This document shows, in pieces, positions 34,898 to 45,057 of a stretch of DNA of 63,527 nt; the first letter of the stretch is position 1, and each line of letters begins with the position of its first letter. The position numbers were made by a program, and so were the translations under genes. The notes under the pieces are model-generated. The model saw only the letters and a program-made list of their open reading frames with translations. It made no database searches and was not told the origin of the DNA. Source of the stretch: Sphingopyxis granuli NBRC 100800 (GTDB taxonomy: Bacteria > Pseudomonadota > Alphaproteobacteria > Sphingomonadales > Sphingomonadaceae); the NCBI RefSeq assembly GCF_001591045.1, contig NZ_BCUA01000015.1, forward strand, positions 1-63,527, written 5' to 3'.

Positions 34898-35892
34898 GCC
34901 GCCGCCTTGCTGAGGAAGGGGCCATAGAAGGCGGCGAGCGCGTCGAGGACGCCGCGGCTGTCGGGAATCTGATTGACCTTGTTGCGGAACTCGGCCGAAC
35001 CGGGCAGCCCCTTGACATACCAGCCGAGGTGCTTGCGCGCGATATTGACACCCGTCGTCTCGCCATAATGGTCGAGCATCGCGCGATAGTGCGATGTAAT
35101 GACGGCATATTGTTCGTCGATGCCGGGATCAGAGCGCTCGCCCTCGCCGCGCAGCGCCGTCATCACCTGGCCGAGCAGCCACGGGCGGCCATAGGCGCCG
35201 CGGCCGATCATCACCCCGTCGGCGCCGCTCTGCGCTAGCGCCGCGCGCGCGTCGGCGACCGAACAGATGTCGCCGTTGACGATAACGGGGACCGACACCG
35301 CATCCTTGACCTTGCGGACGAAGCTCCAGTCGGCGGTGCCCTTGTACATCTGGTTGCGCGTGCGGCCGTGGACGGTGATCATCTGCGCGCCAATATCCTC
35401 CGCGATATGCGCAAGTTCGGGCGCGTTCAGGCTGTCATGGCACCAGCCCATGCGCATCTTGACGGTAACCGGAACCTTCACCGCCCGCACGCAGGATTCG
35501 ATCAGCGCGGCGGCGAGTTTCGGTTCGCGCATCAGCGCCGATCCTGCGTCGCCGTTGGTGACTTTGCGCACCGGGCAGCCCATATTGATGTCGATGATCG
35601 CCGCGCCGCGATCCTCGGCCAGCTTTGCCGCCTCGCCCATCTCATAAGGCGTGCAGCCGACGAGTTGCATCGACACCGGCTCTTCGACCGGGTCCCAAGC
35701 GGCTTTCTGGATCGACTGGCGCGTCTCGCGGATCGCCGCCTGGCTCGCGATCATCTCGGTGACGTTGAGCCCCGAGCCGTAACGGCGCACCAGCGTGCGG
35801 AACGGCCGGTCGGTGACGCCGGTCATCGGCGCGAGGATCACGGGGTCCTCGATGCGGATCGGGCCGATCTGGATGGGCCGCAACGGCGCCAT
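34894..35892 (-). CDS. dusB: tRNA-dihydrouridine synthase (NifR3/DusB)
   Basis: 332 residues. FMN-dependent TIM barrel: [15 protein letters not shown] at the N-terminus, [10 protein letters not shown] (catalytic Cys), [22 protein letters not shown] and [15 protein letters not shown]. It reduces uridine to dihydrouridine in the tRNA D-loop. First gene of the ntr operon, the arrangement that gave it the name nifR3 in alphaproteobacteria. Confidence 0.95.
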   Translation of the reverse strand: MAPLRPIQIGPIRIEDPVILAPMTGVTDRPFRTLVRRYGSGLNVTEMIASQAAIRETRQSIQKAAWDPVEEPVSMQLVGCTPYEMGEAAKLAEDRGAAIIDINMGCPVRKVTNGDAGSALMREPKLAAALIESCVRAVKVPVTVKMRMGWCHDSLNAPELAHIAEDIGAQMITVHGRTRNQMYKGTADWSFVRKVKDAVSVPVIVNGDICSVADARAALAQSGADGVMIGRGAYGRPWLLGQVMTALRGEGERSDPGIDEQYAVITSHYRAMLDHYGETTGVNIARKHLGWYVKGLPGSAEFRNKVNQIPDSRGVLDALAAFYGPFLSKAAA

Positions 35893-35989
35893 GGCGGATG
35901 CTTTCGTCGAATTGCCTAAAAAATGAGCACGCCACCTACACGCTTAGCGGCTTTCCCGCAAGCGGCGGCTGCGCTAACCGGCGCGCGTC

Positions 35990-37168
35990 ATGACCGAGTC
36001 GGCTCCCCTTCCCGCGCCGCGCGCCGTCGCGATCCTGCTGGCCGGCGGCCAGGGCGCCCGCGCCGGATTCGACCAGCCGAAGCAGATGCAGACGCTGGGC
36101 GGCAAGCCGGTGCTACGCTGGAGCCTCGACGCCTTCGCCGCACATCCGGCCATAGCGGAGGGCGTGCTGGTGGCGAGCGGTGCCGTCGCCGCAGCGGCGG
36201 GCGACCTGCCCCGCGGCTGGACGATCGCCGCGCCGGGCGCCGAACGGCAGGATTCGGTCGCGAACGCGCTGGCGGCGCTGGCGGACGAGCCCGACGAGAC
36301 GCCGCTGCTGGTCCATGACGCGGCGCGGCCGGGGGTCGAGGCCGGCGTGATCGACCGGCTGCTGACCGCGCTCGATACGGCCGAAGCCGCGATCCCGACG
36401 CTGCCGGTCCCCGACACGCTGGTCGAACATGGCGGGAGCGAAGCGGGCGCGACCGTCGACCGCAGCGCGCTCGCCCGGGTCCAGACACCGCAGGCCTTTC
36501 GGCTCGGCACCCTGCGCCGCGCGCATGTCGCCGCGGCGGCGAACGACGCGACCGACGATGCGCAACTCGTACGGCGGCTCGGGCTCCGCGTTGCAACGGT
36601 CGAGGGCGATGCGCGGCTGCACAAGCTGACCTATGCCGCCGATCTGACGATCCTGTCGGGGCTGCTGGAAACGGAGGGGCGTATGCGGACCGCGGTCGGA
36701 ATGGGGTATGACGTGCACCGGCTGACGGCGGGCAAGCCACTGTGGATCGGCGGCATCGAAATCGCGCACAGCCACGGGCTCGAAGGGCACAGCGATGCCG
36801 ACGTCGCGCTCCACGCGCTCACCGATGCCATCTTCGGCGCGCTGGGCGAAGGCGACATCGGCGATCATTTCCCGCCGAGCGACCCGCAATGGCGCGGAGC
36901 CGCCTCGTCGCGCTTCCTGGCCTTTGCCGCCGAGCGCGTCGCGGCGCGCGGCGGCCGGGTGTCGCACGCCGACCTGACGATCATCGCCGAGGCGCCGCGG
37001 ATCGGCCCGCACCGCGCCGCGATGCGCGAACGGATCGCGGAAATCCTTGCGGTTTCGCCCGATCGCGTTAGTGTGAAGGCGACAACGACCGAGCGGCTGG
37101 GTTTTGCGGGCCGCCGAGAGGGGATCGCCGCGCAGGCCGTCGCTACGTTACAACTTCCGGAGAATTGA
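35990..37168 (+). CDS. ispDF: Bifunctional IspD/IspF of the MEP isoprenoid pathway
   Basis: 392 residues. N-terminal IspD (about 1-225): AILLAGGQGARAGFDQPKQM nucleotide-binding motif and VHDAARPGVE. C-terminal IspF (about 232-392): MGYDVHRL (zinc Asp/His), GLEGHSDADVALHALTDAI, GDIGDHFPPSDP and KATTTERLGFAGR. It converts MEP to CDP-ME and, after IspE, CDP-MEP to MEcPP. The fusion is typical of alphaproteobacteria. The stop overlaps the region of the cinA start. Confidence 0.96.
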   Translation: MTESAPLPAPRAVAILLAGGQGARAGFDQPKQMQTLGGKPVLRWSLDAFAAHPAIAEGVLVASGAVAAAAGDLPRGWTIAAPGAERQDSVANALAALADEPDETPLLVHDAARPGVEAGVIDRLLTALDTAEAAIPTLPVPDTLVEHGGSEAGATVDRSALARVQTPQAFRLGTLRRAHVAAAANDATDDAQLVRRLGLRVATVEGDARLHKLTYAADLTILSGLLETEGRMRTAVGMGYDVHRLTAGKPLWIGGIEIAHSHGLEGHSDADVALHALTDAIFGALGEGDIGDHFPPSDPQWRGAASSRFLAFAAERVAARGGRVSHADLTIIAEAPRIGPHRAAMRERIAEILAVSPDRVSVKATTTERLGFAGRREGIAAQAVATLQLPEN

Positions 37169-37170
37169 TC

Positions 37171-37731
37171 TTGCAGCCTGTCGATGAAACGCGCCGAGTC
37201 GCGCGTGAAGAGGTCGCCGCGTCGGTTCTGGCCGCCAATCGCGCGGCGGAGCGCCGGGTCGCGGTCGCCGAAAGCTGCACCGGCGGCATGGTGTGCGCGG
37301 CGCTGACCGATATCGCGGGGAGCAGCGACGTGTTCTCCGCGGGCTTCATCACCTATTCGGGCGATGCCAAGCAGCGCCAGCTCGACGTCAGCAGCGAAAT
37401 CCTCGAAACCTTCGGCGAGGTGTCGCTCGCGACCGCGTGGGCGATGGCGGCGGGCGCGCTCGCCAATAGCGACGCTGACGTCGCGGTGGCAATCACCGGC
37501 ATCGCGGGCCCCGGCGGCGGGTCGGAGAAGAAGCCGGTCGGACAGGTCGTGTTCGCGCGCGCGCTGCGCGGGCAGGACCCCGACGACTATTTCTCGCAGG
37601 TCGTGCGTTTCCAGTCGACCGAACGCGCCGCGATCCGCCACGCGGCGACGCTGTTCGCGCTCGACCTGCTTCAGCCCGAGAAGGACTCGCTGCGACCGTC
37701 GTCCGACGACATCGAGCTTCCCGCGCCGTAA
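37171..37731 (+). CDS. pncC: CinA family nicotinamide-nucleotide amidohydrolase
   Basis: About 186 residues. Stand-alone CinA C-terminal amidohydrolase domain: RVAVAESCTGGMVCAALTDI (Ser/Cys region), FSAGFITYSGDAKQ and AITGIAGPGGGSEKKPVGQVVF. It deamidates NMN in pyridine nucleotide salvage. TTG at 37171 is preferred over TTG at 37165 because GGAGA lies 7 nt before the former but only about 1-2 nt before the latter. Its 3' end overlaps the convergent RatA-like gene by 61 bp. Confidence 0.88.
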   Translation: MQPVDETRRVAREEVAASVLAANRAAERRVAVAESCTGGMVCAALTDIAGSSDVFSAGFITYSGDAKQRQLDVSSEILETFGEVSLATAWAMAAGALANSDADVAVAITGIAGPGGGSEKKPVGQVVFARALRGQDPDDYFSQVVRFQSTERAAIRHAATLFALDLLQPEKDSLRPSSDDIELPAP

Positions 37732-38153
37732 AGGACCGCCGCGCGGTCCTCGAACGCCGCGATCATGCGGCGCAGCGCCTTGTCGAACATCTGTCCCGCC
37801 AGCGTTTCGAAGACGCGGTTGCGGAACGAGAAATCGACGAGGAAATCGACGCGACAGCCGCCGCCGTCGAGCGGCGCGAAATGCCATTCATTGTCGAGAT
37901 GGCGCATCGGTCCGTCGATATAATGGACCGCGACATGGGTCGGCCGATGCTTTTCGACCCGGCACGAAAAACTCTCGCGCAGCCCCTTGAAGCCGACGAT
38001 CATGTCGGCGAGCGCCGCGTGCTCGTCCTGACTGCGTACGCGCAGGGCGACGACCCATGGCAGAAATTCGGGGTAACGCGCGATATCGGTGACGAGCGCG
38101 AACATCTGTTCGGCGCTGTAGGGCAGTTCGCGGGTTTCGTGGTGCCGGGGCAA
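37671..38153 (-). CDS. COQ10/RatA family START-domain protein
   Basis: 160 residues with the SRPBCC/START-like fold: RELPYSAEQMFALVTDIARYPEFLPW, VGFKGLRESFSCRV and WHFAPLDGGGCRVDFLVDFSFRN, ending with FDKALRRMIAAFEDRA. Relatives bind ubiquinone (COQ10) or associate with ribosomes (RatA). TTG start at 38153 lies 2 nt after the lipA stop, so it is cotranscribed with lipA; lipA-COQ10 adjacency is common in alphaproteobacteria. The C-terminal 20 residues overlap cinA antisense. Confidence 0.88.
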   Translation of the reverse strand: MPRHHETRELPYSAEQMFALVTDIARYPEFLPWVVALRVRSQDEHAALADMIVGFKGLRESFSCRVEKHRPTHVAVHYIDGPMRHLDNEWHFAPLDGGGCRVDFLVDFSFRNRVFETLAGQMFDKALRRMIAAFEDRAAVLYGAGSSMSSDDGRSESFSG

Positions 38154-38155
38154 GG

Positions 38156-39091
38156 TCAGTCGGCGGCCGCACGCGCCAGTTGCGCCTCGCGCGCCGCACG
38201 CATGCGCTCGAAATCGTCGCCGGCGTGATAGCTCGACCTGGTGAGCGGCGACGAGGCGACCTGGAGGAACCCCTTGGCGCGGGCGATCTGGGCATAGGCG
38301 TCGAACGCCTGCGGCGTCACGAAGTCGATCACCTTCGTATGGCGCGGGGTCGGCTGAAGATACTGGCCCATCGTCATGAAGTCGATATCGGCGCTGCGCA
38401 TGTCGTCCATCACCTGATGAACCTCCATCCTTTCCTCGCCGAGGCCGAGCATGACGCCCGACTTGGTGAAGATCGACGGGTCGCGGCGCTTGACGCTTTC
38501 GAGCAGGCGCAGCGAGGCGTAATAGCGCGCGCCGGGGCGGATCGTCGGGTAAAGCCGCGGGACGGTTTCGAGATTGTGGTTGTAGACGTCAGGACGCGCG
38601 TCGACGATCGCCGCGACCGCGCTGTCGGGCTTGTTGCGGAAATCGGGGGTGAGAATCTCGATCGTCGTCGTCGGCGTTTCGCGGCGCAGCGCCTCGATCA
38701 CCTTGACGAACTGGCTCGCGCCGCCATCGGGCAGGTCGTCGCGGTCGACCGAGGTGATGACGATGTGCGTCAGCCCCATCTTCGCCGCGGCGATCGCGAC
38801 ATGTTCGGGCTCGAACGGATCGACCGCGCGCGGCATGCCGGTCTTGACGTTGCAGAAGGCGCAGGCGCGCGTGCAGGTGTCGCCGAGGATCATCACCGTC
38901 GCATGGCGCTTGGTCCAACATTCGCCGATGTTCGGGCAGGCCGCTTCCTCGCATACCGTGTTGAGGTTGAGGTCGCGCATCAGGCGCCGCGTCTCGGCAT
39001 AGCCGGGGCTGGTCGGCGCCTTGACACGAATCCAGTCGGGCTTGCGCGGGCGCAGGGTCGAGGGGCGAGCGGGCTGTGCGGGTGCGGTCAT
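38156..39091 (-). CDS. lipA: Lipoyl synthase
   Basis: 311 residues from ATG 39091. Both Fe-S cluster motifs are present: [12 protein letters not shown] (CX4CX5C, auxiliary cluster) and [10 protein letters not shown] (CX3CX2C, radical-SAM cluster). Other signatures are [37 protein letters not shown] and [10 protein letters not shown], with [10 protein letters not shown] near the end. It inserts two sulfurs into octanoyl groups on lipoyl domains. Longer in-frame sequence upstream reads antisense to the carbonic anhydrase and is not coding. Confidence 0.96.
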   Translation of the reverse strand: MTAPAQPARPSTLRPRKPDWIRVKAPTSPGYAETRRLMRDLNLNTVCEEAACPNIGECWTKRHATVMILGDTCTRACAFCNVKTGMPRAVDPFEPEHVAIAAAKMGLTHIVITSVDRDDLPDGGASQFVKVIEALRRETPTTTIEILTPDFRNKPDSAVAAIVDARPDVYNHNLETVPRLYPTIRPGARYYASLRLLESVKRRDPSIFTKSGVMLGLGEERMEVHQVMDDMRSADIDFMTMGQYLQPTPRHTKVIDFVTPQAFDAYAQIARAKGFLQVASSPLTRSSYHAGDDFERMRAAREAQLARAAAD

Positions 39092-39154
39092 CGCGCTCAC
39101 ATAATCGCGTGGCGCGCTCTTCTCAACTCCGCATCTTCGGTTTAAGGCGCGCCC

Positions 39155-39811
39155 ATGACTCACTTTGCCGATTTGCTCGATGGCTATGCCCGGTTCCGCG
39201 CTACAGGGTGGAAAGAGCAACGAGAGCGATGGGAGCAGCTGGCCGAGGGGCAATCGCCCAAGGTGATGGTCATCGCCTGTTCGGACAGCCGGGTCGAACC
39301 CGCGCAGATCTTCGACACCCACCCCGGCGAGATTTTCGTCGTCCGCAACGTCGGCGCGCTGGTGCCGCCCTTCGAAACCACGCCGGGCCGCCACGGCGTG
39401 TCCTCCGCACTCGAATTCGCCGTCCAGATATTGCATGTCGAGGAGATCGTCGTTCTCGGCCACGGGCTTTGCGGCGGCTGCCATGCCGCGCTGCACCGGA
39501 CGATGGAAGGCACCGAGCCCGGGCATGGCGGCTTCATCGCCGACTGGATCTCGATGCTCGACGAGGCGAGCGCGGCGGTGCGCGCGCGCCACGACGACCT
39601 GCACAGCAACGGCGCGCGGCGCGACATGGAATTTTCGGCGGTGAAGGTCAGCCTCGACAATCTGCGCACCTTCCCCTGCATCAGCCAGAAGGAGGAGCGC
39701 GGCACGCTGAAGCTGCGCGGCGCGCTGTTCGCGGTCAGCGACGGCATCCTCCACCTGCTCGACGAGACGACCGGAGAATTCAGCCCGGTGCCGGTTGCGG
39801 CGGCGGATTAG
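39155..39811 (+). CDS. can: Beta-class carbonic anhydrase
   Basis: 218 residues. Zinc ligands and active site are visible: [11 protein letters not shown] (Cys, Asp-Arg dyad) and [15 protein letters not shown] (His and Cys), with [12 protein letters not shown] and [14 protein letters not shown] between. It interconverts CO2 and bicarbonate in the cytoplasm. Divergent from lipA with a 63-bp gap; followed by a long inverted repeat. Confidence 0.94.
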   Translation: MTHFADLLDGYARFRATGWKEQRERWEQLAEGQSPKVMVIACSDSRVEPAQIFDTHPGEIFVVRNVGALVPPFETTPGRHGVSSALEFAVQILHVEEIVVLGHGLCGGCHAALHRTMEGTEPGHGGFIADWISMLDEASAAVRARHDDLHSNGARRDMEFSAVKVSLDNLRTFPCISQKEERGTLKLRGALFAVSDGILHLLDETTGEFSPVPVAAAD

Positions 39812-39841
39812 AGAGCTCGAGGACATCGGATCGATCCGCCC

Positions 39842-39935
39842 CGTCATTGCGAGGAGCGTAGCGACGAAGCAATCTCCAGCTATCGGGATCGCAGGACGAT
39901 AGCTGGAGATTGCTTCGCTTCGCTCGCAACGACGC
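39842..39935. repeat. Long inverted repeat, CGTCATTGCGAG family
   Basis: Perfect 20-bp arms (39866-39885 and 39897-39916) with an 11-nt loop, extended outward by partly matching sequence beginning CGTCATTGCGAGGAGCG and ending CGCTCGCAACGACG. A shortened relative is at 28554-28590. It sits between the converging can and thioesterase genes and could act as a bidirectional transcript end. Confidence 0.85.
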
Positions 39936-40016
39936 AAGGGGGTCGATGTAAAGTCATCATCATGCTGGCATGGCGGAGCAATGTAGGAAAGCCGTTTGTC
40001 GCGGCGTTCCCGCTGC

Positions 40017-40475
40017 TCACGGAATCGCGTAGGTCACGTTCGCCTGCCCGATCGGCCGTTCGGGGTCTTCGGTCCACAATCGCACGTCCATGACCGCCAG
40101 CCGCTTGCCGAGCCGCAGCATGTGCGCGTCGGCCATCACCGGGCCGGGGCGGCACGGGCGCAGGAACTGATAGTTGAGCGCGCTCGTCACCGCCATCGCG
40201 ACGGGGCCGATATGCGCGAGGACGAGTGCATAGGCGGCCATGTCGGCGAGCCCCATCTGGGTCGGGCCGGACACCAGCCCGCCCGGACGCAGCGCCTGTT
40301 CATTGGGGTCGAGCCGCGCCTGCACATGCCCCGGCGCGGCGGACACGACATGCCCGCGCGAACCGGGGCGCGAATGCGGGAAAGCCTCCGCCATGAAGGC
40401 GTTGAGCGCCGCCGCGTCCATGCGGATCGCGTGCGATGAAATCGGCGCTGCGGCGGGCGCCGCTTCCCCCTTCAT
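40017..40475 (-). CDS. PaaI-type hotdog thioesterase family protein
   Basis: 152 residues. Hotdog-fold features: [26 protein letters not shown] (the GG and following residues of the substrate region), [14 protein letters not shown] and [15 protein letters not shown]. The family hydrolyses acyl-CoA thioesters, often aromatic ones. Upstream of it on the same strand lies ettA with 22 nt between, so both may be cotranscribed. Substrate unknown. Confidence 0.8.
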   Translation of the reverse strand: MKGEAAPAAAPISSHAIRMDAAALNAFMAEAFPHSRPGSRGHVVSAAPGHVQARLDPNEQALRPGGLVSGPTQMGLADMAAYALVLAHIGPVAMAVTSALNYQFLRPCRPGPVMADAHMLRLGKRLAVMDVRLWTEDPERPIGQANVTYAIP

Positions 40476-40497
40476 GCCGGTTCCCCCATCATGCCGG

Positions 40498-42177
<1,680 letters not shown>

Positions 42178-42312
42178 CGAAACGCTCCGAAACTGGCTGG
42201 GCCGCTGGGTGCGGCCGGGAGAGGAAAGGAAGTCGGGGGCCGGTTAGCGAATGGGCGGCGGATTGGCAATCGGCGCTTGCTCCCGCCCCGAGGCGGCGGT
42301 TAGGACGGCGCC

Positions 42313-43716
42313 ATGCAGAAACACCCCGTCCCTGCCCGCGCCGCGGGCCTCGCCGCCCTTGCCTTCACTCTGGTCGCCGCCCCGGCGCTCGCCCTCCAGA
42401 CCGCGGCGCCGAGCGCGCTCGATCTCGCGCTGCACGGCGAGGACCCGGCCTGGTCGATCACCGCCGACCTGACGACCGAAATCGGTCCGCGCCCCGCCGG
42501 CACCGAACGCGAGGCCGCAGCGCGGCGCTGGGCGGTCGCGCGGCTGAAGGCGATGGGCTTCGCCAATGTGCGCGAAGAGACCTATGACATGCGGACCTGG
42601 GTGCGCGGTGAGGAGAAGGCCTGGCTGACCGCCCCCTTCCTGCCGCAAAGCCTCGCGATCACCGCGCTCGGCAACAGCGGTTCGACCGGCGCCGCCGGTT
42701 TCGAGGGGGATGTCGTTTACTTCGCCGGCTTCGACGCGTTGCAGGCGGCGCCCGACGCCGCGGTGAAGGGCAAGATCGTCTTCATCGACAATCAGATGAA
42801 GCCGACGCAGGACGGCAGCGGCTATGGCTATTATGGCCGCGGGCGCTTTCAGGGGCCGAATGTCGCGGCGAAGAAAGGCGCGCGCGCGATCGTCATCCGC
42901 TCGATCGGGACCGACAACCATCGCAATCCGCATGCCGGCGTCACCAATTTCGACGACGGGGTGAAGCCGATCCCCGCCGGTGCGATCTCGAACCCCGACG
43001 CCGACCTGCTCGTCGGCCAGCTCCGGCGCATCGAGGCCGGTGCCGCGGCGCCGGCGGCGCTGCGCATGAAGCTGCTCCTCACGCCGCGCGACCTGGGGCG
43101 GCAGAAATCGGGCAACGTCATCGCCGAGGTGCCGGGCAGCGACCCGCACGCCAGCCCGGTGATCCTCGCCTGCCACCTCGACAGCTGGGACCTCGCGACC
43201 GGCGCGATCGACGACGCGGCGGGATGCGGCATCATCACCGCTGCGGCGCGCCACGTGATGGCGGCAGGCCAGCCGCGGCGGTCGATCCGTCTGCTGTGGG
43301 CGGGGGCCGAGGAAGTCGGCGCCTTCGGCGGCCAGGCCTATTTCGATGCGCACGGCAAAGAGCGCCATGCGGTCGCGCTGGAATCCGACTTCGGCGCCGA
43401 CCGCATCTGGCGCGTCGATTTCGGCCTGCCCGACAGCGCGAAGCCGCTCGCCGATCGCATCGCCGCCGCGCTCGCGCCGCTGGGGGTGACGCGCGGCCGC
43501 GATCGGGCCGGCGGCGGCGCCGACATCGGCGCGCTGGTCGCGGCGGGCGTTCCGGCGATCGACCTGCAGCAGGACGGCACCCGCTATTTCGACTGGCACC
43601 ACACGCCAGACGACACGCTCGACAAGGTCGATCCGGTCCAGCTTCGCCAGAATGTCGCCGTCTGGACCGCAACCGTCGCGAGTCTCGCCGAAAGCAGCGA
43701 TACCGAGCTGCCATGA
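42313..43716 (+). CDS. M28 family zinc aminopeptidase with PA domain
   Basis: 467 residues with a signal peptide (to about ALALQ, residue 28). A PA-type insertion (about 120-215) precedes the M28 catalytic domain: CHLDSWDLATGAIDDAAGCG supplies His and the bridging Asp, AEEVGAFGGQAY the catalytic Glu pair, ALESDFGAD another Asp, and FDWHHTPDDTLDKVD the final His. Secreted or periplasmic peptidase. Divergent from ettA with a 135-bp gap. Confidence 0.9.
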   Translation: MQKHPVPARAAGLAALAFTLVAAPALALQTAAPSALDLALHGEDPAWSITADLTTEIGPRPAGTEREAAARRWAVARLKAMGFANVREETYDMRTWVRGEEKAWLTAPFLPQSLAITALGNSGSTGAAGFEGDVVYFAGFDALQAAPDAAVKGKIVFIDNQMKPTQDGSGYGYYGRGRFQGPNVAAKKGARAIVIRSIGTDNHRNPHAGVTNFDDGVKPIPAGAISNPDADLLVGQLRRIEAGAAAPAALRMKLLLTPRDLGRQKSGNVIAEVPGSDPHASPVILACHLDSWDLATGAIDDAAGCGIITAAARHVMAAGQPRRSIRLLWAGAEEVGAFGGQAYFDAHGKERHAVALESDFGADRIWRVDFGLPDSAKPLADRIAAALAPLGVTRGRDRAGGGADIGALVAAGVPAIDLQQDGTRYFDWHHTPDDTLDKVDPVQLRQNVAVWTATVASLAESSDTELP

Positions 43717-43771
43717 TTGTTACGGTAAAGTGAACCTTTTCTGCCGCTTCGCCCCATCTCAATTATTTTTG

Positions 43772-43799
43772 TTGACGATTGGTACGGAAAGACTAAATC
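43772..43799 (+). promoter_or_regulatory. Candidate sigma-70 promoter of the small lipoprotein gene
   Basis: TTGACG (43772-43777) and TAAATC (43794-43799) are separated by 16 nt, in an AT-rich patch about 65 nt before the start of the small lipoprotein gene. Matches the housekeeping consensus moderately; not tested. Confidence 0.45.
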
Positions 43800-43863
43800 C
43801 CGCGGCTCGCGGGAAGGGAAAGTTTCCCCAGCGCGGAAAGGCATTTTAGGGAGCCCACACATC

Positions 43864-44145
43864 ATGAAGAAGTTTGCTGCTATCGCCGTTGCTGCCAGCA
43901 TGTTCGCCCTCGCCGCTTGCGGTGAGAAGGCCGCTGACGACGCCGCCACCACCGAAGCTCCGGCCGCTGACGCGGTTGCCGAAGACGGCGCTGCCGCGAC
44001 CGCCGAAGGCGCCGACGCTGCCGCCGCCGGTGCGGAAGCCGCCGCTGCCGGTGCCGACGCTGCTGCCGCTGGCGCCGACGCTGCGACCGCCGCTGCTGCT
44101 CCGGCCGCCGACGCCGCTGCTGCTCCGGCCGAAGAGAAGAAGTAA
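43864..44145 (+). CDS. Small Ala-rich lipoprotein
   Basis: 93 residues: signal peptide with lipobox ALAACG (Cys about residue 19), then a mature part that is more than half Ala with interspersed Glu, Asp and Gly in a degenerate GADAAAAGA-type repeat, ending AAPAEEKK. No known domain. It has its own promoter-like sequence and a strong terminator, so it is monocistronic and possibly highly expressed. Likely an outer-membrane-anchored structural or spacer protein (inference). Confidence 0.75.
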   Translation: MKKFAAIAVAASMFALAACGEKAADDAATTEAPAADAVAEDGAAATAEGADAAAAGAEAAAAGADAAAAGADAATAAAAPAADAAAAPAEEKK

Positions 44146-44180
44146 GTCGCAGCCCTTCGGGGCATCGACCGAAAGAAAAG

Positions 44181-44213
44181 AGGCGGTCTTCCCGATGGGA
44201 AGGCCGCCTTTTT
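44181..44213 (+). terminator. Rho-independent terminator
   Basis: 13-bp stem (44181-44193 with 44197-44209, one G-T pair), 3-nt loop GAT, then a T-tract. It ends the Ala-rich lipoprotein gene. Confidence 0.92.
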
Positions 44214-44234
44214 CTTTGGCACAAAGCGGGCCGG

Positions 44235-44387
44235 TCAATGCGGAGCGAGGATCGCGGCGACCAGCGCGACCAGCACGAAGGCCGCCAGCCCCGCCGCGAA
44301 GATCAGGCGGCGGCGCCGGGTCCGCAGGATAATCTCGCCGCCGCGCACATCCCGCGCCCGATGCAGGGGTTCGGTCGGATGCGCCAT
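44235..44387 (-). CDS. Small single-helix membrane protein
   Basis: 50 residues from ATG 44387, which is 2 nt after the stop of the PRC-barrel gene, implying cotranscription. Sequence: a hydrophilic N-terminus (MAHPTEPLHRARDVRGGE), a very basic patch (RTRRRR) and one hydrophobic helix (LIFAAGLAAFVLVALVAAIL, about 28-47). The basic patch before the helix predicts the N-terminus in the cytoplasm. No known family recognised. Confidence 0.65.
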   Translation of the reverse strand: MAHPTEPLHRARDVRGGEIILRTRRRRLIFAAGLAAFVLVALVAAILAPH

Positions 44388-44389
44388 CG

Positions 44390-44761
44390 TCAGAGCATCG
44401 GATAGCCGAGGCCGTAATATTCATAGACGGTACGGCCGTAGGTATCGTTGTATTCCGGCGTTTCCTCGCTGCGATAGCGCGGCGCCCCTTCGACCTGGTC
44501 CTTGGTCAGGTTGACGACATAACCGCCCTTGTCGGTGTCATAGGTCAGCATCTCCCACGGAATGGGGTAATGATCGCTGCCGAGGCCGAAGAGGCCGCCG
44601 AATTCGAGAACGGCATATTCGCTCTTGCCCGAGCGCTTGTCGATCATCACATTCCGGATCGTCCCGAGCCGCTCGTCCTGCGGGTTGTAGACCGTCGTGC
44701 CCTCGACCTTGTCGGACGCGATCAGGCGGTCGGTTTCGTTTCTTTCGATAGTGTCGGCCAT
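44390..44761 (-). CDS. PRC-barrel domain protein
   Basis: 123 residues from ATG 44761, preceded by AAAAGGAGAAGG. The PRC-barrel (about 15-95) is recognised from EGTTVYNPQDERLGTIRNVMIDKRSGKSEYAVLEFGG followed by HYPIPWEMLTYD (split here only to show order); these domains occur in ribosome maturation factors and, as stand-alone proteins, in stress-linked membrane-associated roles. The C-terminus is Tyr-rich (YNDTYGRTVYEYYGLGYP). Paired with a small membrane protein downstream. Confidence 0.82.
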   Translation of the reverse strand: MADTIERNETDRLIASDKVEGTTVYNPQDERLGTIRNVMIDKRSGKSEYAVLEFGGLFGLGSDHYPIPWEMLTYDTDKGGYVVNLTKDQVEGAPRYRSEETPEYNDTYGRTVYEYYGLGYPML

Positions 44762-44943
44762 GGTTCCTTCTCCTTTTCGGGGGGAGGAAGCGGCGACGCA
44801 TGGCTGGCGGCACCGCCACCTTTCCAAGCAACGGATGCGGGGCGCCGATGTTCCGCACCCCGTCGCAAGCACGCCACGGCTGCGCGCCGGGACGGCGAAA
44901 ACAGGAAGGCGTCCAGAAGGACAGGCAGCATCTGGGAGAGAAT

Positions 44944-45020
<77 letters not shown>

Positions 45021-45057
45021 ACCGGCCCCGCGCCTTAGCCGCGCCGGGCGCGCGAGT

